Part shown: positions 37,451 through 45,166 of the stretch, piece by piece
How the letters are laid out: every line of letters starts with the position of its first letter
Numbering within the stretch: position 1 is the stretch's first letter
Assembly: GCA_947176605.1 (NCBI GenBank)
Contig: CAMWRH010000014.1
Coordinates: 1 to 52,521, forward strand
Origin: an uncultured Porphyromonadaceae bacterium
GTDB taxonomy: Bacteria; Bacteroidota; Bacteroidia; Bacteroidales; Muribaculaceae
Reading direction: 5' to 3'
DNA: 52,521 bases
Made by a program: the position numbers and the translations under genes
Notes under the pieces: generated by a model
Told to the model about the DNA's origin: nothing
The model's input: the letters and a program-made list of their open reading frames with translations, nothing else
Databases searched by the model: none

Positions 37451-37513
37451 GAATTAGGAATTAGGAGGGAGGAATTAGGAATTCCTCATTCCTAACTCCT
37501 CATTCCTAATTCC
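37450..37513. repeat. GAATTAGG tract arranged as an imperfect palindrome
   Basis: GAATTAGGAATTAGGAGGG in one direction is followed by its near-complement CCTCATTCCTAACTCC, forming a roughly 60-base imperfect inverted repeat. It abuts the stop codon of the minus-strand gene that follows. Confidence 0.75.
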
Positions 37514-38305
37514 TTACAACCCCGAAATGACCGATATCTGGCTTAGGTCGGGATTGAGACCCAGGTCGCGGAGCATGGGTATGAAGCGGGCCTTGATCTG
37601 CTGAAATTCGGTCGGACTGAGAACGCCGGAAGTGTTGTCGGTACCTACGCATACAATAATGGCGTCTTCGATATTGCGAAGCATCCCGGTGTAGAGTTTG
37701 CAGTTGTCCATGTCTCCGCGCGGGAAGAAGAGCACCGGGTAATCGCGTCGGCTGTCGTATCCTTTAGGCTTTATCACATAGGCGGCCTTCGTGTCTTCCC
37801 CGAAATAGCGGCTCAATGCCTGCGGCACGACACCCGACATCGGCGACTCCAGAGCCAGGTCATTCTGCCTGTAAGCTCCGGCCACACGCCGAAGCGTCTC
37901 CTGCAGCGATGCTGAACCGGGTATCGGCATCCCTCCGGCCGGGAGCATGTCGCGCAGAGCGGATTCGGGCAGAGCGCACCCTAAAGAGCAAAGCGTCTCC
38001 TCGGGGAGCAGAAGGTTGATGAGCCAGTGGGTCATGGGAGTCGAGACGCGCTGACCGTAATCATCGTAATATACGAGACGCGAGCGGTCGGTAGGGATAG
38101 CGAAAGGTCTGGGCATAAGTATCAGCGATATGCAGCTGAGCACACGCCACAGCGTGCGGTATCCCTTCCGCCACCATCTCGTAATCGAGCGGCGCACCTT
38201 CTTTCGCCACATCCATATGAGCAGCATCACCAGCAGGGCGCTGTGGAAGGCCGAGCCGGGCAACAACAGGATTATTATTATAGCGATAGTGAGAATCTTT
38301 TTCAT
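37514..38305 (-). CDS. Uncharacterised membrane-anchored protein, possibly a truncated alpha/beta hydrolase
   Basis: A 263-residue protein with two N-terminal hydrophobic stretches (about 4-33 and 50-66) and basic residues between them, then a soluble domain. Residues about 180-263 read like the front half of an alpha/beta hydrolase: a strand before RRDYPVLFFPRGD, then EDAIIVCVGTDN, then DLSQISVISGL. The chain stops at ISGL, where esterases of this type usually continue into the GxSxG nucleophile elbow. The stop codon directly adjoins the GAATTAGG repeat tract. Either this is a shortened remnant or a distinct small family; function unknown. Confidence 0.55.
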   Translation of the reverse strand: MKKILTIAIIIILLLPGSAFHSALLVMLLIWMWRKKVRRSITRWWRKGYRTLWRVLSCISLILMPRPFAIPTDRSRLVYYDDYGQRVSTPMTHWLINLLLPEETLCSLGCALPESALRDMLPAGGMPIPGSASLQETLRRVAGAYRQNDLALESPMSGVVPQALSRYFGEDTKAAYVIKPKGYDSRRDYPVLFFPRGDMDNCKLYTGMLRNIEDAIIVCVGTDNTSGVLSPTEFQQIKARFIPMLRDLGLNPDLSQISVISGL

Positions 38306-38386
38306 AAAAAAGTGTCAGAAATAACAACGTGTAATAGTCAACGGAGGCATTGCCCTAAAAGTTGTGTAAAATAGCGGAAAAATGTA

Positions 38387-38419
38387 AGGCCGACGGATGT
38401 ATTGCGCATCTGCCGGCCT
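38387..38419 (-). terminator. Probable terminator of the perR-rubrerythrin unit
   Basis: AGGCCG (38387-38392) pairs with CGGCCT (38414-38419), with further partial pairing inside, followed on the minus strand by TACATTTTT. It lies about 70 bases past the rubrerythrin stop. Confidence 0.6.
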
Positions 38420-38488
38420 GAGATTCCATCGGCTCACGCCGACTCAGTATGGACTCTAAAATCCAGTTGCTGTGATTATATGTATAGG

Positions 38489-39031
38489 TTAGTAGTTGAC
38501 GGCTTCGATTTCGAAGAAGCTCTGCGGGTGCTCGCATACGGGGCACTTGCCGGGAGCCTTCTTCCCCACTACGATATGACCGCAGTTGCGGCATACCCAG
38601 ATAGTGTCGCCTTCGCGTGAGAATACGATACCCTCCTCGATGTTGGCGAGCAGACGGCGGTAGCGCTCTTCGTGGTGACGCTCGATGGCTGCCACTGCAC
38701 GGAATTTGCGGGCGATATCCTTGAAGCCCTCTTCCTCGGCCTCCTGAGCCATGCGGTCGTACATGTCGGTCCACTCGTAGTTCTCGCCGGCGGCAGCGTC
38801 CTTGAGGTTGTCGATGGTGGAGGGCACCTCGCCGCCGTGCAGTTCCTTGAACCACATCTTGGCGTGCTCCTTCTCATTGTGCGCGGTCTCCTCGAAGAGG
38901 GCGGCGATCTGCTCGTAACCCTCCTTACGTGCCTTTGAGGCATAGTAAGTGTACTTGTTGCGGGCCTGCGATTCGCCGGCAAAAGCGTCCATGAGATTGC
39001 GCTCGGTCTTTGTTCCTTTCAGTTCTTTCAT
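38489..39031 (-). CDS. rbr: Rubrerythrin
   Basis: A 180-residue rubrerythrin. The N-terminal ferritin-like di-iron domain has E20, the E53-x-x-H56 motif and a second ExxH in [10 protein letters not shown]. The C-terminal rubredoxin domain has the four iron cysteines C147, C150, C163 and C166. It reduces hydrogen peroxide in the cytoplasm of anaerobes, taking electrons through the rubredoxin iron. The Fur/PerR-type repressor gene lies 72 bases upstream on the same strand, so the two likely form a peroxide-response unit. Confidence 0.96.
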   Translation of the reverse strand: MKELKGTKTERNLMDAFAGESQARNKYTYYASKARKEGYEQIAALFEETAHNEKEHAKMWFKELHGGEVPSTIDNLKDAAAGENYEWTDMYDRMAQEAEEEGFKDIARKFRAVAAIERHHEERYRRLLANIEEGIVFSREGDTIWVCRNCGHIVVGKKAPGKCPVCEHPQSFFEIEAVNY

Positions 39032-39103
39032 TTCAGTTTCGTTTTTATGTGTTGATATTTGTTGTTGTTCTATGATTCAATTGCTTTACCGTCAGCCGGA
39101 TGA

Positions 39104-39538
39104 TTATTGCTGCTTAGCGAGGCAGTCGGGACAGATACCCTTGAAATTCAGGTCGATCGCATCAATTCTGAATCCCGGATCCGCACTGTCGGCCAGTTCC
39201 GGAGGCAACCCCATATCGAATATCCGCCCGCAGTGTGAGCAGATGAAGTGGCCGTGCGGAGGCTGCAGCAGGAAGTCGAAATGCGATACGCCGCGTTCCA
39301 GCTTAAGCTCCTTCACCAGTCCGGCATCCACCAGAGCGTGGAGAGAGTTGTAGACGGTGGTGCGCGACACACCCGGATACTGCTCCGAGATCCGGCGGTA
39401 CAGATCATCGGCCGAGGGGTGACACCGGTCATTGGCTATCGTCGAGAGCACTGCCAGCCGATGAAGCGATGGCCGCACTCCGGCTCCGGTGAGCATCTCC
39501 GCCAACTGACGGTCGCTGTATTTCATCGTCTTTTCCAT
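39104..39538 (-). CDS. Fur-family repressor, PerR-like
   Basis: A 144-residue Fur-family regulator: winged-helix domain (about 7-85) with recognition helix SRTTVYNSLHAL, then a dimerisation domain with HFDF, HGHFICSHCG and CPDC. C100/C103 and C136/C139 form the structural zinc site typical of PerR and many Fur proteins. Pairing with rubrerythrin favours a peroxide-sensing PerR that uses iron-catalysed His oxidation. It is probably autoregulated and controls the downstream rubrerythrin. A Fur or Zur role is not excluded by sequence. Confidence 0.9.
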   Translation of the reverse strand: MEKTMKYSDRQLAEMLTGAGVRPSLHRLAVLSTIANDRCHPSADDLYRRISEQYPGVSRTTVYNSLHALVDAGLVKELKLERGVSHFDFLLQPPHGHFICSHCGRIFDMGLPPELADSADPGFRIDAIDLNFKGICPDCLAKQQ

Positions 39539-39569
39539 GTTGAAAACATTATAGATTTTGAAATCGTTA

Positions 39570-39601
39570 CAAAGTTACGAATAATTCCACACACCTCCAA
39601 A
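39570..39601 (-). promoter_or_regulatory. Promoter of the PerR-rubrerythrin unit
   Basis: Minus-strand TTTG (39598-39601) and TAACTTTG (39570-39577) are exactly 20 bases apart, 32 bases before the repressor ATG. The AT-rich stretch at 39546-39565, between the -7 box and the gene, could hold a PerR operator, though no clean palindrome was recognised. Confidence 0.7.
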
Positions 39602-39778
39602 TTTTCCGGGAAGATAATGGATGTATTTAACTTTTATTTTGAAACGACGCAAAAATCTCCGGTCGGTCCCGCGAGGGGATTCCGGCCGGAGATTGCGGTT
39701 ATTGAATATTGGTAGAATGGTAGTAGCTAAGTCCATGCGGCATAGGGGGGATCCGGAGCATGGCGATGTGTGCGGTGC

Positions 39779-40951
39779 TCAGAGGCTTTCGCGGAGTATG
39801 CGCATGATATCGTCGCGCGTAAGCAGGGTGTAGCCGCCGCGGAAGATGATGGTGGCATCGGCTATCGCATCGAGCTGGTCGCCCTTTACGCCAAGCGAAC
39901 TCAGATCGGGAGCCGCGCCGATCTCGCGGATCCAGGCGCCGAGGGCGTCGATTCCTTCCGAGGCAAGTTCGGCATCACTCTTGCCATCGGCCGGGATACC
40001 CCATACCACCTTGGCAAATCGGGCGAAGCGTGCCGGAGCGATAGCCGCCATATTGCGGTAGTAGGCCACTGACACAGCTGCCAGGGTCATGCCATGTGTG
40101 GCATCCGTGACGGCGCTTACCGCGTGACCGATCATATGCACCATCCAGTCTTCGGTCTTCCCCTCGGCTATAAGGGTATTAAGTGCCCAGGTAGAGGCCC
40201 ACATCAGGTTGGAACGTGCCTCATAGTCGAGCGGATCCTTCACGGCTACCCGGCTGGCGGCCACTACCGAGCGCATCAGCCCTTCGGCCAGATAGTCAGA
40301 CGTGCAGTCGTCATCGCCCGAGAAGTATTGCTCCATGATATGGCTCATGGTGTCGAAAATACCGGCCACCATCTGTCGCTGCGGCAGGGAGAAAGTGTAC
40401 TTCGGGTTGAGCACGGCGAAGCGGGGATAGAGATTCTCCTTGAATACCTTGCCGATCTTCATACCCTTCTCCTTATTGGTGATTACCGAACCGCCGTTCA
40501 TTTCCGAGCCTGTCCCGGCCATTGTCAGCACGGCGCCCACGGGGAGGATGCGCTGGTCGGGGGCGGGGTCTTTCTGCTCGACCCAGAAAGTCTGCCATGC
40601 GTCACCCTTATACCATGCCGCGGCACTGAGGGCCTTGGCATAGTCAATCGTCGAACCGCCGCCAACGGCCAGAATGAAGTCGACATCATGCTGGCGCACA
40701 GTGCGCACCCCTTCCATGAGTTTTTCATAGGTAGGGTTGGGCATGATACCTTCGAGTTCCACCACTTCCTTGCCGGCTTCGGCGAGGGCTGCGCGTACAT
40801 CATCGTATACGCCATTGCGTTTGATTGAACCGCCGCCGTATGCCAGCAGCACCTTATGCCCGTATGGGCGGAGAGCCTCGGCGAGATGACGCTGAGCCTC
40901 ATCGCCGAAATAGAGTTTCGTAGGGTTAGAGTATATAAAATTTCCTAACAT
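39779..40951 (-). CDS. Iron-containing (group III) alcohol dehydrogenase, YqhD/BDH-like
   Basis: A 390-residue enzyme close in layout to E. coli YqhD. The nucleotide-binding GGGS motifs are at about residues 39-42 and 97-100. The metal site is D200, H204, H272 and H286; the spacing of the last two matches YqhD. It reduces short aldehydes to alcohols with NADPH and is often linked to aldehyde or oxidative stress detoxification. It has a strong promoter at 41153-41184 but an unusually long leader (about 195 bases) that contains a repeat tract and part of a hairpin-rich element. Confidence 0.93.
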   Translation of the reverse strand: MLGNFIYSNPTKLYFGDEAQRHLAEALRPYGHKVLLAYGGGSIKRNGVYDDVRAALAEAGKEVVELEGIMPNPTYEKLMEGVRTVRQHDVDFILAVGGGSTIDYAKALSAAAWYKGDAWQTFWVEQKDPAPDQRILPVGAVLTMAGTGSEMNGGSVITNKEKGMKIGKVFKENLYPRFAVLNPKYTFSLPQRQMVAGIFDTMSHIMEQYFSGDDDCTSDYLAEGLMRSVVAASRVAVKDPLDYEARSNLMWASTWALNTLIAEGKTEDWMVHMIGHAVSAVTDATHGMTLAAVSVAYYRNMAAIAPARFARFAKVVWGIPADGKSDAELASEGIDALGAWIREIGAAPDLSSLGVKGDQLDAIADATIIFRGGYTLLTRDDIMRILRESL

Positions 40952-40964
40952 AATAGTTTGTTTT

Positions 40965-41018
40965 TAGAATTAGGAATGAGGAATTAGGAGGGAGGAATGA
41001 GGAGTGAGGAATTAGGAA
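40965..41018. repeat. GAATTAGG/GAATGAGG repeat tract in the dehydrogenase leader
   Basis: Tandem variants of GAATTAGGAATGAGG and GGAGGGAGGAATGAGG lie immediately before the dehydrogenase start codon on its transcribed leader. Same family as the tracts at 1741, 24235 and 37450. Confidence 0.7.
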
Positions 41019-41150
41019 TAATGTCACTAAAATAAGGCGGACAGGCAGCGGGGCGTAGCGATAACCGCTCCGCGGTTAGGGGCTACTATGTAACCGCTCT
41101 GGGGTTTGGGGGTATATGGCTGCTCCGCGGTTAGGGGCCACCTTCTTATT
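41019..41150. mobile_element. Partial copy (one end) of the 18-bp-TIR hairpin element
   Basis: TAATGTCACTAAAATAAG at 41019-41036 is identical to the end of the full element at 41845. The next stretch (ACAGGCAGCGGGG..AGCGATAACCGC) also matches, then diverges into two copies of a CTCCGCGGTTAGGGGC motif. No matching right end is found nearby. It lies inside the 5' leader of the dehydrogenase gene. Confidence 0.7.
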
Positions 41151-41152
41151 TG

Positions 41153-41184
41153 CAAAGTTAGTAAGAGTTTGCCGTCGGTGCAAA
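41153..41184 (-). promoter_or_regulatory. Promoter of the alcohol dehydrogenase
   Basis: Minus-strand TTTG (41181-41184) and TAACTTTG (41153-41160), 20 bases apart, are an ideal Bacteroidetes promoter. Everything from about 41147 to 40952 would be transcribed as leader. No gene lies between 41185 and 41357. Confidence 0.7.
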
Positions 41185-41357
41185 CCAATTTTACCGTTTA
41201 TATTACCCCTATTACTGACTTCGCCTCTATATCCACACCTTATTATATATAGACAGCAGTTATAACAATAGTAAGGGGCGTTGATACGGGTGATTATACC
41301 CGGCAGACCGTATATGTCGTTATGGAGAAGTCAGCGATAGGGAGGAGCGGTAGCCCC

Positions 41358-41719
41358 CTAATCTCCGGGCAGCCGGAAGTTTTCGGTCAGGTTACCGGAA
41401 GTGCCACTCTCCATTGCCTCCTTTGAGAAAGTGAAAGAAGCGGCATTCGTGTCGGTGGTCACGGAGAGGAGAGCCGGACCCTCGGTGTCCAGCCATTTGC
41501 GCGTCGTCGGTTCGAGCTGAGTGGTCCATCAGTATTGATGGCCGCCGTGATGGCATTCAGGCTGTCGCCTGTGATGCCGTAAATATGTCGCACGCCGGCG
41601 GAGGCGCGCATATCCACCAGTTGGTCGGCCACGGTAGCCGTCTTACCGGACTGCGTGGAGGCGTTAGAGTCGTTTCCCATAGTATGCGAAGTCACAAGTT
41701 TAAGCGGAGAGAAAAGCAT
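41358..41719 (-). pseudogene. Remnant of a pyruvate oxidase / ThDP-dependent enzyme (PoxB-like)
   Basis: The front part (from 41719, or ATG 41680) encodes TVADQLVDMRASAGVRHIYGITGDSLNAI, the conserved start of the PoxB/acetolactate-synthase family, including the region of the cofactor-activating Glu site. Near 41530 the reading breaks. In a frame shifted by one, the DNA to the stop at 41358-41360 encodes LDTEGPALLSVTTDTNAASF...NFRLPGD, like the extreme C-terminus of the same family (usual form GPvLiDVvtDpN). About 100 of an expected 580 codons remain, so a large internal deletion with a frame change destroyed the gene. Confidence 0.75.
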
Positions 41720-41844
41720 ATATCATACTAACATCCGACTCCCGGCCTCGGGCACCTCCTGCGTGTTAAATACCCTAAACTCCCTCCGAAGATAGCGGGT
41801 GGTGTTAGGCGTTAGGTTTTAGGTTTTAGGTTAGGTGTGAGGCG

Positions 41845-42326
41845 TAATGTCACTAAAATAAGACATACAGGCAGCGGGGAGGAGCGATAACCGCGGAGCG
41901 GTTTCATGGCCTGTTAACCTCGTACAGGCAGCTGGGCGTAGCCCAGCTGTCTGTGCGAGGACTGCATATCCCCTCTCTACCCCTTCCCCGCTGTCGCTTC
42001 GCGACAGCGGGGAATACATTTACAGTCCGCGCCTCGACGTATAGTGTTGTCGCTCCGCGACAAAGAATAGGTAGGGAGGGTCTGTATCCGCGCACAGTCT
42101 GCATCGGCTACGCCTCGCAGACGGTACGCGGTTAACAGGCCATGTAACCGCTCCGCGGTTAGAGGCTACTAAAGCCCACCTAATTTCCAATGCCTATAGC
42201 CTAAAGCCTAAGACCAAAAGCCTAACACTGCCACCGGGTGACCCTTATATAGGTGCAGATTAACACCGTAAGTAGGCGATATTTCACCTATAGGAGCTAT
42301 CTGGAATCCTTATTTTAGTGACATTA
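41845..42326. mobile_element. 482-bp non-autonomous element with 18-bp terminal inverted repeats
   Basis: TAATGTCACTAAAATAAG (41845-41862) is repeated exactly in inverse at 42309-42326, and GCG flanks both ends as a possible 3-bp target duplication. Inside, a 31-bp inverted repeat with one mismatch (41889-41919 with 42130-42160) encloses several perfect hairpins. These include CAGCTGGGC-GTA-GCCCAGCTG (41929-41949), a CGCTGTCGC..GCGACAGCG stem and a TTGTCGC..GCGACAA stem. No transposase is encoded; short frames across it are by-products of the repeats. A partial copy lies at 41019 and an inverted copy at 52357-52521. It behaves like a MITE, moved by an enzyme encoded elsewhere. Confidence 0.75.
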
Positions 42327-42389
42327 GCGTTAGGTGTCGTTAGGTGTGAGGCTTTGAGAAACAAAACAGTCAATCAGTTTCTCTTTTGC

Positions 42390-43640
42390 TCATAACCATC
42401 TGTCAAAGCGAGGTGCGAACATATCGATATCCCGTTGTGGCAGTCTGAGCCGTCGGGCTTCACTTCTCCACGGTCGCATTGCTGACTTGACTTCGTTGAT
42501 GATGGCCAGAGCTTTCTCATCAGATAGCATGTAGTCTCCGGCTGATTTCAATAGAATTTCAAGATTGGATTCACTCGACGAGTGGTCGATCAGCAGACTT
42601 TGGTTGTCGGAAAGGGTCGGATTAATATCATAGGCCGGGGAAAGTTGCCAGCCGCTACGCGTCAGCAGAAACCCATGATTGCGGAAATGATCATCCGAGT
42701 TGCCGACAATGATGTAGAATCCCACTCGCCGATACAGTTCTTCCAGATTTTGTTCGACATTACATCCGTGCTGTATAATGAAATCCACAATATCCGGATA
42801 ACCATAACCCGTTGATGCATTGTCGCCATCCGTAAGTCCGAGCAGAGTCAGCGCCGAAGCGAAATGTATTCTTTTGCCACTCTCATCGCGGTCAAATCTT
42901 TTCGATAGCAGTATGTGGTAATCTTCGCCCGGAATTGTGGCGGTCTCTGCAACATCCAATCCGGCTTTTCGGCCCATTACATGACAGAAATGTTCCCACA
43001 ACCCGACATCATAATCATCCTTACGTGACGGAAATTTGGCAACTGTCAGATATCCCTCCTCATCTACGACTGATGCTTTTGGCCGGGCACCGCCGAGCGA
43101 CGTGCCCGGATGTAATAACTGTGCAAGCCATCTTCTGGACGGTAAAAGATGGTTCTCTTCACTGGCTTCAATCTCATGAGCCGCGAGCATGAGTTCTCTG
43201 ACATTTGCCAATGGAGGCACCCGCAGACTTGCATCGCAATTAATGAACTTCCCATCGGGAGTCTCGGCAAATCGGAATCCTCCCATGCGAGACGCATCGT
43301 CAATGCCGGTCAGATAATCAAAAGATGTAAGACGGCGTGCCTGACGCTTTTCATCCAATGCCGCAATCTGTTCGCGCCGGTTGAGAAGCGTGCGTCCCCA
43401 GCGGTCAGGCAGAGCGTCGGAAAAACAGGCAAAGATGTCTCTTTCAGGTCGTGTGTATTGTATGCCCGGATAGTTCTGCAGATCCTCACAGAGGAATATA
43501 TTCCCATATTCAGCAAGCCACCCCTTATCATAGGAGAATCCGTAAGTCTCGCGTCCGCGTACCGATTCATACGACAATTCTCCGATCAGTCGGGGAGAGG
43601 TGAGCCAATTAAAATCGGCATACACATATAGTTTCTTCAT
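42390..43640 (-). CDS. HipA-type serine/threonine kinase toxin (module 1)
   Basis: A 416-residue HipA-family protein. The N-terminal HipA-N-like region is followed by the kinase-like fold with PGTSLGGARPK (178-188, nucleotide loop), catalytic GNSDDHFRN (313-321) and the metal-binding YDIN (337-340). These residues are intact, so the kinase could be active. E. coli HipA phosphorylates glutamyl-tRNA synthetase and induces dormancy; related kinases target other proteins. The XRE gene sits 2 bases upstream, the usual antitoxin-first order. It is close to a 482-bp mobile element and lies in the accessory region, fitting horizontal acquisition. Confidence 0.92.
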   Translation of the reverse strand: MKKLYVYADFNWLTSPRLIGELSYESVRGRETYGFSYDKGWLAEYGNIFLCEDLQNYPGIQYTRPERDIFACFSDALPDRWGRTLLNRREQIAALDEKRQARRLTSFDYLTGIDDASRMGGFRFAETPDGKFINCDASLRVPPLANVRELMLAAHEIEASEENHLLPSRRWLAQLLHPGTSLGGARPKASVVDEEGYLTVAKFPSRKDDYDVGLWEHFCHVMGRKAGLDVAETATIPGEDYHILLSKRFDRDESGKRIHFASALTLLGLTDGDNASTGYGYPDIVDFIIQHGCNVEQNLEELYRRVGFYIIVGNSDDHFRNHGFLLTRSGWQLSPAYDINPTLSDNQSLLIDHSSSESNLEILLKSAGDYMLSDEKALAIINEVKSAMRPWRSEARRLRLPQRDIDMFAPRFDRWL

Positions 43641-43642
43641 GC

Positions 43643-43963
43643 TTATACTTTCTTAGAGGCGCGTTGGCGGTGTTTGAGGTTCAGATCCTGCAGCGTACGT
43701 CCAAGGGTATCCTCCTTTGCCAGCAGGAGGATATCATCGTCAAGTTGCAGGGCATAAAGCACACGGGCATATATACCGATAGATACTGTCGGAGCTCCTT
43801 TCTCAATCCGGTTGATTGTAAGCGGCGAACAGGTGGCCCTCTCAGCGATCTGGGCAATCGAGAGGTTGCGGCGCAATCTGGCGAGCCGGATCTGCTCCCC
43901 CATAATCGCCATTTTCTGCTGCAGTTTGCGGGGCAACTTGGTCCCCATCGTATTCTTTGCCAT
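43643..43963 (-). CDS. HipB-like XRE-family antitoxin (module 1)
   Basis: A 106-residue protein with a Cro/CI-type helix-turn-helix (about 22-75: GEQIRLARLRRNLSIAQIAERATCSPLTINRIEKG) and a basic C-terminal tail. It precedes hipA by 2 bases, so it should neutralise the kinase and repress the operon. A palindrome and -7 box upstream are candidate control sites. Confidence 0.9.
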   Translation of the reverse strand: MAKNTMGTKLPRKLQQKMAIMGEQIRLARLRRNLSIAQIAERATCSPLTINRIEKGAPTVSIGIYARVLYALQLDDDILLLAKEDTLGRTLQDLNLKHRQRASKKV

Positions 43964-44029
43964 AATATCTTATTTCAGTGCGAAGCGGCTTACCGATAAG
44001 CACACCGCGCAACATCCCATTTAATAGCG

Positions 44030-44059
44030 CAAAGATAATAAAAATATCCATCATATGAT
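44030..44059 (-). promoter_or_regulatory. Promoter and candidate HipB operator of module 1
   Basis: Minus-strand TATCTTTG (44030-44037) is the likely -7 box. The perfect 10-bp palindrome ATCATATGAT (44050-44059) falls where RNA polymerase would contact the upstream half, a sensible place for autorepression by the XRE protein. Confidence 0.4.
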
Positions 44060-44137
44060 AGATTGAGCAGTAAAAATATAGGATCATCCTGATGTTATGG
44101 TTGTGCCGGATCGCATCGGAATGGTTATTTTTAGCCA

Positions 44138-44168
44138 TTGACGAAGGATGAATAACGGTTTAACTTTG
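44138..44168 (+). promoter_or_regulatory. Promoter of the DUF1349 gene
   Basis: TTG (44138-44140) and TAACTTTG (44161-44168), 20 bases apart; leader of about 30 bases to ATG 44203. Confidence 0.65.
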
Positions 44169-44202
44169 CAGTGTGTAAAACATCAGATTCACTTATACCG
44201 AC

Positions 44203-44877
44203 ATGACACTTACTGACATGATACTGAAACAGATTGCAATACTCGCGGCGCTCGCCGCGTCAGCCGGATGCGCCGCATCCGCACAGTCACTGGAGAAGAT
44301 GACGTGGTTTAACGAACCCTCGCAATGGAGCATCGCCCGCGACCGTATGACGATGCGTGTGACTCCCCGGACCGACTATTGGCGTATCTCGCACTATGGA
44401 TTTACCGTCGACGACGCCCCTTTCTATTATGCCGAGTATGGGGGAGAGTTTGAGGCGAAGGTGAAGATCGAAGGGGATTATAAGGTGCGCTTCGACCAGG
44501 CGGGGATGATGATACGCATCGACCATGAGAACTATATCAAGACAGGGATAGAATACGTAGACGGGAAGTACAATCTGAGCACCGTAGTGACTCACACCAC
44601 TTCCGACTGGAGTGTGATCGCGCTCGACCGTCCGGTAGACGCCATATGGATAAAGGCTGTAAGGCGACTGGATGCGGTAGAGATATTCTATTCGTTTGAC
44701 GACCGCGAGTATCATCTGATGCGCAATGCGTGGATGTCGGCCAATTGCCCCGTGAAGATCGGGATGTACGGTGCGAGTCCCGACGGCGACGGTTTCGAGG
44801 CCACATTCAGCGGCTTCACCGTAGCCCATCTTCCTGACCGCGTCCGCACCGACTGGCTCCGCAATAATCAGGAGTAG
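44203..44877 (+). CDS. DUF1349-family exported protein
   Basis: A 224-residue protein with an N-terminal export signal containing AASAGC (C23), which may be a lipobox; signal peptidase I cleavage after ASA is the alternative. The body matches DUF1349, a concanavalin-like beta-sandwich: W37 onward WSIARDRMTMRVTPRTDYWR, then FDQAGMMIRIDHENYIKTGIEYVDG, KAVRRLDAVEIFYSFDDREY and KIGMYGASPDGDGFEATFSGF. The fold is carbohydrate-binding-like, but the family's function is not established. A second ATG at residue 6 is possible. Its stop codon lies inside the left copy of a 22-bp direct repeat shared with the 3' end of yjbQ. Confidence 0.87.
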   Translation: MTLTDMILKQIAILAALAASAGCAASAQSLEKMTWFNEPSQWSIARDRMTMRVTPRTDYWRISHYGFTVDDAPFYYAEYGGEFEAKVKIEGDYKVRFDQAGMMIRIDHENYIKTGIEYVDGKYNLSTVVTHTTSDWSVIALDRPVDAIWIKAVRRLDAVEIFYSFDDREYHLMRNAWMSANCPVKIGMYGASPDGDGFEATFSGFTVAHLPDRVRTDWLRNNQE

Positions 44878-44893
44878 ACGGTGAGCACGATGG
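44872..44893. repeat. Left copy of a perfect 22-bp direct repeat
   Basis: Identical to 45243-45264, 371 bases downstream. On the minus strand this copy would also encode the last residues of YjbQ (VLTVYS then TGA), so it looks like the original yjbQ 3' end separated from the gene by an insertion. Confidence 0.85.
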
Positions 44894-44967
44894 GTGTCAA
44901 TCTATCCTTTACCCAAGTGTGTATAAGATTTTTGGGTGTTACAACTCAATATATCAATATTTTGTTG

Positions 44968-44975
44968 TATATTTG
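44968..44975 (+). promoter_or_regulatory. -7 element for the small antitoxin-like gene
   Basis: TATATTTG fits TAnnTTTG, 30 bases before ATG 45006, with an AAAGGAG ribosome-binding sequence at 44992-44998. The -33 half is not clear. Confidence 0.45.
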
Positions 44976-45005
44976 TAGACTGATAATCATCAAAGGAGAA
45001 CAGAC

Positions 45006-45164
45006 ATGGCACGACCTATCAAAGAAACTCCCGTATTAAGGGGTAAAGACGCTGAAAAATTCGCTAAGAGAATAGCGAATCCTGCTCCCGTTAGCAAAGC
45101 TGAAAAGGAAGCGGCCAGAAAGGCGTATGAGGCATTCAAAGCCATAAGCACATTCCCGATGTAA
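45006..45164 (+). CDS. Small basic antitoxin-like protein
   Basis: A 52-residue protein, MARPIKETPVLRGKDA at the start, then a helical, Lys/Ala/Glu-rich chain. A strong ribosome-binding sequence precedes it. Short proteins beginning ARPIKETP.L.GKDA are seen in Bacteroidetes as antitoxin partners of GNAT-type or other small toxins; this is from general recollection of the family and not a search. The frame directly downstream begins 2 bases after its stop and breaks off after 25 codons. It lies wholly within the segment bounded by the 22-bp direct repeats, so it was probably carried in by that insertion. Confidence 0.6.
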   Translation: MARPIKETPVLRGKDAEKFAKRIANPAPVSKAEKEAARKAYEAFKAISTFPM

Positions 45165-45166
45165 TT

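Noticed and set aside
41953..42135. Short frame whose product shares a peptide with one near 52360-52461
   Set aside because: The shared peptide comes from the two copies of the hairpin element, not from a conserved protein.
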